From Thermogutta sp. (GTDB lineage: Bacteria; Planctomycetota; Planctomycetia; Pirellulales; Thermoguttaceae), in NCBI RefSeq assembly GCF_014359955.1, contig NZ_JACIYL010000137.1, forward strand, positions 1-7,708: 7,708 nucleotides of DNA. The letters run 5' to 3'. Under the pieces are notes generated by a model. That model did not search any database, was not told the DNA's origin, and saw nothing but the letters and a program-made list of their open reading frames with translations. This document shows, one piece after another, positions 1 to 5,612 of the stretch. Made by a program: the position numbers and the translations under genes. Positions within the stretch are counted from its first letter, which is position 1; each line of letters begins with the position of its first letter.

Positions 1-939
1 ATTCACCGTATCCGTAAGAATATCGCGGCAGACATCGGGATTATCCTACCGAAGGTTCGGATTCGCGATAACTTCCAACTCGATCAGCATCAATACCGAA
101 TCAAAATCGCCGGCGCACCGGTTGCCACGGGGACTGTTTATCCGCAGTTGCTCCTGGCGATGGACTCCGGGATGACGACGGGAAAGGTTCAGGGGATTGA
201 AACCCGTGATCCAGCTTTTGGTGCACCCGCGTTATGGATTGAGCCCTCGCTCAAGGAGAAGGCAGAGATGTACGGCTATACGGTGGTGGAACCGGCGGCC
301 GTGATCGCCACGCATCTTACAGAAACCATTCGGCGGCATGCGGACGAAATCCTTACCCGCGATGCTACCAAGCATCTCATCGAAGAGTTGAAAAAGACTT
401 CACCCGCCGTTGTGGAGGATCTTATTCCCAACGTGATGCGTTTGGCGGAGGTGCAGCAAATCCTGCAGAATCTGCTGCGCGAAGGTGTGTCGATTCGGCA
501 GCTTGGATTGATTCTGGAGACACTGGGCGACTACGCACCGCGGACGAAGGATCCCATTTTGTTGACCGAATTCGTCCGTGCCCGATTGGCCCGTGCGATT
601 TCCACACGCTATCGCGATGCCGAGGGGCGGATGATGGTGGTCACGCTCGATCCTGCCCTGGAGGATCGGATTCGTGCCGGATTCGATCACACGGACCGGG
701 GCCTGTTTATCAGAATGTCACCCCAGAGCATCGAGGCCCTTTGCCGGGCCATCGGCAAGGAAATTTCCAAATTGACCACGCAGCACAGGCCACCCGTCCT
801 GCTGGTCAGTCCGCAGATTCGGGCCGCCTTGAAGGAGATGACAGCCCCCTATTTACCCCAGCTTGTGGTGCTCAGCTATAACGAGATCACGCGGGACACC
901 AAAATCGAGGCTGTGGGAATGGTAACGGAGAGCACGTGA
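1..939 (+). CDS. flhA: Flagellar biosynthesis protein FlhA, C-terminal part (5' end outside window)
   Basis: FlhA is the membrane export-gate protein of the flagellar type III secretion system; its cytoplasmic domain docks chaperone-substrate complexes and passes them to the FlhB/FliPQR channel. The reading frame is open from base 1, and 312 codons are visible before the TGA at 937-939. This covers most of the cytoplasmic domain of a protein usually near 700 residues; the membrane part lies upstream. Recognisable family stretches, numbered from base 1, are IRDNFQLDQHQYRIKIAG (about residues 21-38), the FGAPALWIEPS segment (about 73-83), VVEPAAVIATHLTETIRRHA (about 95-114) and the helical region with VQQILQNLLREGVSIRQL. 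Any start called inside the window, such as the ATG-like start near 148, would be an artefact of truncation. The gene heads a co-directional flagellar cluster and is followed by flhF after a 209-bp gap. The family call is firm. Confidence 0.96.
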   Translation: MHRIRKNIAADIGIILPKVRIRDNFQLDQHQYRIKIAGAPVATGTVYPQLLLAMDSGMTTGKVQGIETRDPAFGAPALWIEPSLKEKAEMYGYTVVEPAAVIATHLTETIRRHADEILTRDATKHLIEELKKTSPAVVEDLIPNVMRLAEVQQILQNLLREGVSIRQLGLILETLGDYAPRTKDPILLTEFVRARLARAISTRYRDAEGRMMVVTLDPALEDRIRAGFDHTDRGLFIRMSPQSIEALCRAIGKEISKLTTQHRPPVLLVSPQIRAALKEMTAPYLPQLVVLSYNEITRDTKIEAVGMVTEST

Positions 940-1148
940 TGATGACCAATGAACTTTCCAGGTGGAAGAGAGGGGATCTGAGACGGGATTCGTGAGGGAA
1001 AAAGCCAATAGTGCTGCGAAACAGGCCACGCCGGAGAGCAAGAGTCGGTCACCAGGCCAGTGTTACGGGAAACAAAAACACCTGAAGGAAATACCGCCAA
1101 GCGATCTTTCCATTGTTTTGTTGGGAGCTTTCGGTTGGGGAATTGCAT

Positions 1149-2360
1149 ATGGACAACGTGGAAATCCGGACATTTCGGGCCAGCACAATGCATGAGGCGT
1201 TGGCGCTGGTGCGGCGGGAGATGGGGCCCGACGCGGCCATTTTGCGAACGCGCGAAGTCCGCGCGCGTCGCTGGTTTGGGCTGTTGCCCGGACGACCGGA
1301 AATTGAAGTGGTCGCCTCGTTTGGTGTGAATGTTCCGAGCCGTTTGCCTGCGGAGACGGGCACGTCTTCGCCATCCCGCCGCCCGCCCGCGGAAGGTGGT
1401 CTATCACTGGAACAGCCGGCGCCGGAAACCCGCGCGCTGATTCTCCGCGCAGCCCACGCGGGAATGGAGGTCCAGCAAAAGCTGGAAAACATGGAGCACA
1501 TGCTGCGCAGCCTGTGTCGGCGGACCGGCTCTTCCGCACTATACGATTGGCCGGAGCCGTTGTTTCGGGTGTACGCCGATCTCATCGACGCGGATCTCAG
1601 CGAGGAGGATGCGCGAGAATTGCTGGAACGGGTCCGCGGAGAGTCCCTGCGGGACCGGATGGACGAGCCCATGCTCATCAAGGCACGGCTGGCAAGAATT
1701 CTGGAAAGCGAGCTCGCGGCCACTCAGCCGATTCGGCTGACGCCCGGGCGATGTCGGGTGTGTGCCCTGGTTGGACCTACCGGTGTCGGGAAAACTACCA
1801 CCATCGCGAAACTTGCCGCCAACTTTCGACTGCGGGAAAACCGCCGGGTGGGACTCATCACCATGGACACCTATCGGATCGCTGCCGTCGAGCAACTCCG
1901 AACCTACGCGGACATTATCGATCTGCCCATGCGGGTGGTGTCAACGCCTCGCGAGATGCAGGAGGCCGTCCGGAGTTTCGAGACGCTTGATCTCGTCCTC
2001 ATTGACACCGCCGGGCGAAGCCCCAAAGACGACATCAAGATCAGAGAGCTGCGGACGCTCCTCACGGAAGCTGCGGCAGATGAGATTCACCTGGTGTTGA
2101 GCAGTGTAGCCGGGACAAAGGCCCTCCTTCAGACACTGGAACGGTTCCGGACGGTACGGCCGACGGCGCTCATTCTCACCAAGCTCGACGAGTCGCCCTC
2201 TTTTGGTGGGTTGCTGCCGGTGTTGCGAGCGGCCGGGCTGCCCCTCAGCTATCTCACCAACGGGCAAAACGTTCCCGACGACATCGAGACGGCCCAGCCC
2301 GCCCGTGTAGCGCGGCTGATTCTGGGGATGGAAGGCCTCGTGAAGGAGTCCCACGCGTAA
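1149..2360 (+). CDS. flhF: Flagellar biosynthesis protein FlhF, SRP-family GTPase
   Basis: FlhF is a membrane-associated GTPase of the SRP/FtsY/FlhF family that directs where, and how many, flagella are built. The 403-residue product has the three-part FlhF layout. There is an N-terminal B domain (FRASTMHEALALVRREMGPDAAI, about residues 9-31), a Pro/Ser-rich linker (about 70-100), and a C-terminal NG GTPase domain. The GTPase motifs are intact: P-loop GPTGVGKTT (209-217), DTYRIAAVEQL (240-250), DTAGR (286-290) and TKLDE (344-348). The ATG at 1149 is preferred because the B domain starts right after it and GGGG lies just upstream at about 1137-1140. An in-frame TTG at 1113 would add 12 residues without family likeness. 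It lies between flhA and an flhG-like gene, the canonical arrangement, with 208 bp to the latter. Nothing essential is missing, so an active GTPase is expected. Confidence 0.96.
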   Translation: MDNVEIRTFRASTMHEALALVRREMGPDAAILRTREVRARRWFGLLPGRPEIEVVASFGVNVPSRLPAETGTSSPSRRPPAEGGLSLEQPAPETRALILRAAHAGMEVQQKLENMEHMLRSLCRRTGSSALYDWPEPLFRVYADLIDADLSEEDARELLERVRGESLRDRMDEPMLIKARLARILESELAATQPIRLTPGRCRVCALVGPTGVGKTTTIAKLAANFRLRENRRVGLITMDTYRIAAVEQLRTYADIIDLPMRVVSTPREMQEAVRSFETLDLVLIDTAGRSPKDDIKIRELRTLLTEAAADEIHLVLSSVAGTKALLQTLERFRTVRPTALILTKLDESPSFGGLLPVLRAAGLPLSYLTNGQNVPDDIETAQPARVARLILGMEGLVKESHA

Positions 2361-2568
2361 TCCCTGGAGGACTTTTGGGAAGTGAACGGCCAATGGTGGC
2401 ATCGAGCTTCCGCGTGGAAAGGAAACAGGACAATGTGATCGGCAGATGCTCTCGCGACAAAACCGCGCTTGAGTAGTGTAAGACCAGCACGGAGGTTGAA
2501 TCCCAGCCCGCGGAAATGAGGCCTTTTCACTGTTGAAAGGAGCGGCAGCATCGCACCGCGAGTGAGAG

Positions 2569-3615
2569 ATGGACGTTCGTTGGACACGACATAGTCTGAC
2601 CATCCAGGACCAGGCGTTTCGACTGCGGCAACTGGTCGTGGAAAAACGCAGCGGCAAGTCCCCACGGCCGAGCGCTTTCCGCGTCGGCGTGCGGGGCGTG
2701 CAGTTGGGCGTGGGCGCGACGACGGTGGCCAAAGCCCTCCACACATGCCTGCGTCTGCAGGAACTTAGCGCCGAATATATTCGTGCCCACAGGGGTAAAA
2801 GCCCCATGGGCGACGTGAGGGAGTTGGACGACCTTTTTCCATTGGCAGAACGACCGATCCTGAATACCGAGGCAACCCAACTGGGGCACGGTCTGGTCGG
2901 CCAGGCCCCCGGAGTATTACCGGCTGACGATGCACTATTCACGCGGGGAGCTGCACTGTCCCGCGGGGCGACTCAACCAATCCTCGAGGAGAATGGCGGG
3001 ACACGCCCTATTGTCTGGATGATCGCGGACTGCGAATCGGGCGAATGGGAAGCTCCCGATACCGACTGGGCTTGTTTTGAGGCGGTTGTGCTCGTCACCA
3101 CCGCGGAGCCGCTGACTGTGATGGCGGCCTACAAGTGGCTCAAGCGATTTCGCGATCAGGGAGTTCCCCAGCGGAGTGTCGTGGTGGTCAATCGCAGTTC
3201 CGATGTGGCGGTTGGCACGGAAATGGGACATCGACTTCAGGTCGCCTGCGAGCGCTTCATGGCTGTCAGCCCGCCGATTGCTGTGCTTCCGGAGGTCCCC
3301 AGCCTGGAAGAATTGGACACCTGGTTGACGTCCATGGCTTGCGGAAAGAGAGACGGGGTGAGAATGGCAAGTGGTGGGGCCGACCACACAGACGTGTGGA
3401 ATACGATCGAAACGTGGTGGAAGGGGATCGCGGGACTGATGGAATGCGTGTACCGGCTGGTCCTGGCCGGAAGTTCGTTTGCGGGGGACTTCACCCATCG
3501 GATAGGGCGGGATGAAGAGGAGATCGCGGCAAACTCTACCGAGGAAAACGTCTATGCGGGCTCCGTGGAAGATTTGGGTGAAGGAAAACAGCCTAAAGTC
3601 GGAGAAAACCGCTGA
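2569..3615 (+). CDS. FlhG/MinD-like protein with degenerate Walker A motif
   Basis: FlhG (YlxH, FleN) is a MinD/ParA-type ATPase that works with FlhF to control flagellar number. This 348-residue protein sits in the flhG slot after flhF and keeps several family features. It has an N-terminal DQAFRLRQL (residues 14-22), matching the DQAxxLR motif by which FlhG stimulates FlhF GTPase. It also has MIADCESG (151-158) at the family's catalytic-Asp strand, VVLVTTAEPLTVMAAYKWLK (173-192) matching the FlhG TTPEPTSLxDAYxxIK segment, and VVVVNR (204-209). The ATP-binding loop is altered: where MinD-type proteins read KGGVGKTT it reads QLGVGATT (45-52), so both lysines are absent. The C-terminal about 70 residues are acidic and unrecognised. 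The start at 2569 is forced by an in-frame stop at 2563-2565. It is probably an FlhF regulator with weak or no ATPase activity. FlhG homology is fairly certain; the biochemical state is inference. Confidence 0.8.
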   Translation: MDVRWTRHSLTIQDQAFRLRQLVVEKRSGKSPRPSAFRVGVRGVQLGVGATTVAKALHTCLRLQELSAEYIRAHRGKSPMGDVRELDDLFPLAERPILNTEATQLGHGLVGQAPGVLPADDALFTRGAALSRGATQPILEENGGTRPIVWMIADCESGEWEAPDTDWACFEAVVLVTTAEPLTVMAAYKWLKRFRDQGVPQRSVVVVNRSSDVAVGTEMGHRLQVACERFMAVSPPIAVLPEVPSLEELDTWLTSMACGKRDGVRMASGGADHTDVWNTIETWWKGIAGLMECVYRLVLAGSSFAGDFTHRIGRDEEEIAANSTEENVYAGSVEDLGEGKQPKVGENR

Positions 3616-3762
3616 ATATTGAAGGCGATTCTGGCCGATAAAGATGGAGCACTCGAAGAATGGCTGAATTGAACCACAAGGCCCCTGATTACCTATCTCG
3701 GCCAATAAAGCTACAAAACTTGGGCAAGATTCGGTTTTTCCACCAGAAAGTGGATCAGAACC

Positions 3763-4011
3763 GTGGGTCGGATTTGTGCCGGAATCCTGGGACCTCTAGC
3801 GATGGTCGGTGCCATCGTGCACGGTTTGATCCACGGTGCGGATGTCAATGAAATCCTTGTGCGTAGCTGGGTATGTCTTGTGGTTTTTTCCATTGTGGGA
3901 GGCATTCTGGGAGTAATTGCGGAGTCGGCCATCAGGGAGTCCATTCAACAGCGGTTGAAAGAAGAGTTGGCGAACCGAACTCAATCCTCTCCAGCCGCAG
4001 GGACGACATGA
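3763..4011 (+). CDS. Small two-helix membrane protein of unknown function
   Basis: This is an 82-residue product I do not recognise. It shows two hydrophobic segments, about residues 5-23 (CAGILGPLAMVGAIVHGLI) and about 34-53 (from SWVCLVVFSIVGG through LGVIA). These are joined by a short loop with Asp and Glu and followed by a charged tail (RESIQQRLKEELANR, about 58-72). That pattern suggests a small hairpin membrane protein with a cytoplasmic tail. The only in-frame start candidate near the beginning is GTG at 3763; the frame is open back to a TAA at 3706-3708 with no ATG, and no clear Shine-Dalgarno sequence precedes it. An ATG at 3802 would cut the first helix. It lies on the same strand between the flhG-like gene and fliA, so a motility-related role is possible by position only. 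The overlapping frame at 3660-3851 is less protein-like. Confidence 0.6.
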   Translation: MGRICAGILGPLAMVGAIVHGLIHGADVNEILVRSWVCLVVFSIVGGILGVIAESAIRESIQQRLKEELANRTQSSPAAGTT

Positions 4012-4061
4012 AGAATTTCTTTCTGGGGTTGAAATCGGCGGGAGGGAATCGGGGAACCTGA
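4008..4061 (+). CDS. Possible 17-codon ORF overlapping the preceding stop
   Basis: An ATG at 4008-4010 shares the ATGA overlap with the stop of the 82-residue gene, and AGGGA lies about 5 bases upstream. It would encode a 17-residue peptide beginning MKNFFLGLKSAGG and ending at 4061. The ATGA arrangement is typical of translational coupling, but the peptide matches no family I know and such short frames arise by chance. It is listed only because the overlap and ribosome-binding context are suggestive. Confidence 0.15.
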   Translation: MKNFFLGLKSAGGNRGT

Positions 4062-4067
4062 GGGAAT

Positions 4068-4107
4068 CATCACGATATCGGTACAGGCATCACGATTCAG
4101 GCACGGG
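4068..4107 (+). repeat. Two imperfect 20-bp tandem repeats upstream of fliA
   Basis: CATCACGAT occurs at 4068-4076 and again at 4088-4096, and the 20-base units that start with it agree at 15 of 20 positions. Just upstream, GAGGGAATC is also repeated at 4042-4050 and 4060-4068. The 20-bp spacing is close to two helical turns, which would suit a protein bound to one face of DNA. The repeats lie between the small membrane gene and fliA. Their role is unknown; regulator sites are only a guess. Confidence 0.45.
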
Positions 4108-4241
4108 GGAGACGCAAGGATGAGTCGCCCGAGAGCCACAAAGGCAGCGGCATCATCGACCGCGGTTCGATCTCGGCAGAAAACAGTTACGCATCAGAAA
4201 ACGGCTGATTCAAAGAGTTCATCTGGAGAGCGCACCATCAG

Positions 4242-4246
4242 GGAGG
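4242..4246 (+). promoter_or_regulatory. Shine-Dalgarno sequence deciding the fliA start
   Basis: GGAGG lies five bases before the ATG at 4252, within AGGGAGGA. It is among the best ribosome-binding sites in the window and lies inside the longer open frame that begins at 4120. This favours initiation at 4252, or dual initiation. Confidence 0.7.
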
Positions 4247-4251
4247 ATTCT

Positions 4252-5034
4252 ATGCCCACCACTGTCGCTCCGGAGGATGTGGAGCAGCTTTGGATCGAGT
4301 TCAAGAAAAACCCTCAAAATCAGGAATTGCGCAATCGTCTCATTGAAATCTACCTGCCCCTGGTGAAATACAACGCCGAGCGGATTTGGGCGAGATTGCC
4401 GGAAGGCGTCGAGCTGGACGATCTCATTTCGGCGGGCGTTTTCGGCTTGATGGACGCCATTGACGCCTTCGATCTTTCCCGGGGGGTCAAGTTTGAAACG
4501 TATTGTGTTCCGCGGATTCGTGGGGCGATGCTGGACGAACTTCGTACCATGGACTGGGTTCCTCGATTGGTGCGGTCGAAGGCCAGCAAGCTCAACGAGG
4601 CGTGCAAAACGCTGGAAGCCAAATTGGGGCGCCAGCCCAGTGATTCCGAACTGGCCGAGGAGCTGGGCATGACGATCGAAGAACTGGAAAAGATGAAGAT
4701 GGAGGCCAGCGCCGTCAATCTCATCAGCCTCAACAAGAAGTGGTACGAAACAGACAGCTACAAAGACGTTCGCGAAATCGACATCCTCGAGGATAAAAAG
4801 GGCGAAGACCCCACCCGGCGGATTGAGAAAAGCGATCTCATGCGACTGATCACCAAGGGGCTCAGTCGAAACGAGCGACTCATCCTCATCCTCTACTACT
4901 ATGAAGAGCTGACCATGAAAGAAATCGGCGCGACGCTCGATCTTTCGGAAAGCCGCGTCAGCCAGATGCACAGCGCCATTGTCCAGCGGCTCCAGCAGCA
5001 ACTCACGCGTCGCCGCGCGGAACTGGGCACGTAA
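4252..5034 (+). CDS. fliA: Flagellar sigma factor FliA (sigma-28, FliA/WhiG family)
   Basis: This is an alternative sigma factor that directs RNA polymerase to late flagellar and chemotaxis promoters. The 260-residue form matches the usual family length of about 240-260. Region 2 spans about residues 25-102, with the core-binding stretch ELDDLISAGVFGLMDAIDAF (54-73) and the -10 recognition stretch FETYCVPRIRGAMLDELR (81-98). Region 3 follows to about 175. Region 4 has its helix-turn-helix near 219-246 (LTMKEIGATLDLSESRVSQM). The start at 4252 is chosen because GGAGG at 4242-4246 is well spaced before it and conserved sequence begins a few residues later. An in-frame ATG at 4120, after GGGGGAG, would add 44 Ser/Thr/Lys-rich residues. 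Last gene of the flagellar cluster; a terminator-like hairpin follows. No anti-sigma gene (flgM) is visible in the window. Confidence 0.95.
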   Translation: MPTTVAPEDVEQLWIEFKKNPQNQELRNRLIEIYLPLVKYNAERIWARLPEGVELDDLISAGVFGLMDAIDAFDLSRGVKFETYCVPRIRGAMLDELRTMDWVPRLVRSKASKLNEACKTLEAKLGRQPSDSELAEELGMTIEELEKMKMEASAVNLISLNKKWYETDSYKDVREIDILEDKKGEDPTRRIEKSDLMRLITKGLSRNERLILILYYYEELTMKEIGATLDLSESRVSQMHSAIVQRLQQQLTRRRAELGT

Positions 5035-5035
5035 C

Positions 5036-5217
5036 TCAGCAGCGATTTCTGCGGCCTGTTCTTCCTGCAATCTTGCGTAGGCCCTGCGATACGTCCCTTC
5101 GGGTGTCTCCTGAAAGGGACGCACTTTTTTGCGCTCCTGCACCTCTGCCAGAATAGCTGCCGTGCTGACCCGTCCCACGGTGTTTCCGCCGCGGGAAAGG
5201 GGGGTGAACCGCGGCAA
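5036..5217 (-). pseudogene. Possible remnant of an unidentified antisense gene
   Basis: Read on the minus strand from a TTG at 5217, this stretch gives protein-like sequence. Examples are RGGNTVGRVSTAAILAEVQE followed by RKKVRPFQETPEGTYRRAY and then a helical stretch including RLQEEQAAEIAAELRAQF. It is rich in charged and alanine residues with no stop. The plus-strand frames here look less protein-like. However, the frame then continues without stop through the antisense of fliA as far as 4219, which no real gene would do, and no family is recognised. It may be a 5' fragment of a gene broken where it meets fliA, or chance. The fliA terminator candidate lies within it. Confidence 0.2.
5092..5130 (+). 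terminator. Rho-independent-like terminator after fliA
   Basis: CGTCCCTT (5092-5099) pairs perfectly with AAGGGACG (5114-5121) across a 14-base loop. After a three-base gap there is a run of six T (5125-5130). It lies about 60 bases after the fliA stop on the same strand, where a cluster terminator would be expected. The loop is longer than usual and the T-run does not abut the stem, so efficiency is uncertain. Confidence 0.5.
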
Positions 5218-5243
5218 CGTCTTGAGAAACGTAAGATTTAGCC

Positions 5244-5268
5244 CGGAGGAACCAGCTTGTCAGGTCCG
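5244..5268 (+). repeat. Hairpin repeat, copy 1
   Basis: First of four related elements built as CGGAGG, a stem arm, the loop GCTTGTC, and a complementary arm. In this copy the arms are weakened: A5254/A5262 and A5250/C5266 are mismatched. A run of five T follows at 5269-5273. Confidence 0.6.
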
Positions 5269-5276
5269 TTTTTCCT

Positions 5277-5301
5277 CGGAGGGACCCGCTTGTCGGGTCC
5301 G
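5277..5301 (+). repeat. Hairpin repeat, copy 2
   Basis: Perfect six-base arms GGACCC (5282-5287) and GGGTCC (5295-5300) flank the loop GCTTGTC. The CCTCGGAGG stretch at 5274-5282, overlapping its left edge, is shared with copy 4. It matches copy 1 at 21 of 25 positions and is in the same direction. Confidence 0.75.
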
Positions 5302-5303
5302 CC

Positions 5304-5317
5304 ATTGAACGTTCAAT
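5304..5317. repeat. Perfect 14-bp palindrome
   Basis: ATTGAACGTTCAAT reads the same on both strands. It lies between hairpin repeat copies 2 and 3. It could be a dimeric-protein operator, but no linked regulator is visible and the role is unknown. Confidence 0.5.
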
Positions 5318-5335
5318 TCTCCATTGCCTCTCACC

Positions 5336-5359
5336 GGGCACGACAAGCGTGCCCCTCCG
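5336..5359 (-). repeat. Hairpin repeat, copy 3 (inverted)
   Basis: On the minus strand this copy reads CGGAGG, arm GGGCAC, loop GCTTGTC, arm GTGCCC. The stem is perfect, and at two stem positions it differs from copy 2 on both sides so that pairing is kept. It forms a head-to-head pair with copy 4: CCCTCCGA (5353-5360) is exactly complementary to TCGGAGGG (5369-5376). Confidence 0.75.
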
Positions 5360-5369
5360 AAGGACTCCT

Positions 5370-5393
5370 CGGAGGGACCTGCTTGGCACGTCC
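5370..5393 (+). repeat. Hairpin repeat, copy 4
   Basis: CGGAGGGACC is identical to the start of copy 2, followed by TGCTTGGCACGTCC. Outer arms GGAC and GTCC pair, with one C/C mismatch and a T-A pair inside, and the loop reads GCTTGGC. It is the most diverged copy at its 3' half. Confidence 0.6.
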
Positions 5394-5412
5394 AAACCCC
5401 GCCGGTTAAACG

Positions 5413-5440
5413 GTAGGGGCAATTCATGAATGGCCCCTAC
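5413..5440. repeat. 28-nt near-perfect palindrome
   Basis: GTAGGGGC (5413-5420) and GCCCCTAC (5433-5440) are exact inverted arms around ATTCATGAAT (5422-5431), itself a perfect palindrome. Only the A5421/G5432 pair is mismatched. No T-run follows, so it is not a typical terminator. It shares no sequence with the neighbouring hairpin family and probably represents a second class of intergenic palindromic element. Confidence 0.7.
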
Positions 5441-5509
5441 GACGCATTCAGGCTTTGACTGCTCGCAGGTCCCAACGAAAAGTGGGGATGAGTCCGAGTT
5501 GCTGGCTGC

Positions 5510-5537
5510 TTGCATCGCTGCCGCCAACCGTTATAAC
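5510..5537 (+). promoter_or_regulatory. Possible promoter of the hydrolase gene
   Basis: TATAAC (5532-5537) matches five of six bases of a sigma-70-type -10 box. TTGCAT (5510-5515), 16 bases upstream, is a partial -35 match. The pair lies about 75 bases before the ATG at 5613, in a suitable place. Planctomycete promoters are poorly described, so this is a weak call. Confidence 0.3.
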
Positions 5538-5612
5538 ACGTGGTGGACCTTTGGACGCGATCTGGTGAATCTGTGGAGCTGTTTCGTCCTACAGAACGCG
5601 AGGGTGAATTCC

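Larger units (their letters stand above)
5035..5612. other. Intergenic spacer rich in palindromes between fliA and the hydrolase gene
   Basis: This 578-bp stretch has no convincing intact gene. From left to right it holds a terminator-like hairpin after fliA, set within an antisense frame with protein-like composition (about 5036-5217). Then come four related hairpin elements (5244-5393), a 14-bp palindrome (5304-5317), an unrelated 28-nt palindrome (5413-5440) and a possible promoter before the hydrolase gene. The density of short palindromes resembles intergenic REP-type clusters. No transposase or RNA gene was seen in it. Confidence 0.8.

Noticed and set aside
939..995. 18-residue frame overlapping the flhA stop (TGATG)
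   Set aside because: Only the overlap is suggestive; the peptide is too short, has no family likeness, and such overlaps with TGA are common by chance.
962..1195. 77-residue frame in the flhA-flhF gap
   Set aside because: GTG start without good ribosome-binding site, low-quality composition, and it runs into the start of flhF in another frame.
2382..2438. 18-codon GTG-start frame after flhF
   Set aside because: GGAGG upstream is too far for good spacing and the peptide has no recognisable character.
1941..2942. 333-residue minus-strand open frame
   Set aside because: It overlaps flhF and the flhG-like gene in antisense; translation is Arg/Ser/Pro-rich shadow sequence without motifs.
3213..3226. 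TGGCACG word resembling a sigma-54 -24 box
   Set aside because: The matching TTGC -12 element is absent at the required spacing and it lies inside the FlhG-like coding region.
2935..3705. 256-residue minus-strand open frame
   Set aside because: It is antisense to the FlhG-like gene, which has recognisable family motifs; no motif in the antisense product.
3660..3851. 63-residue frame overlapping the small membrane gene
   Set aside because: It begins with ATG but its composition is not protein-like beyond the first residues, while the alternative frame encodes two coherent hydrophobic helices.
4219..5034. Minus-strand open frame antisense to fliA
   Set aside because: The plus strand encodes a clearly conserved sigma factor; only the part beyond 5036 looks possibly protein-derived and was reported separately.
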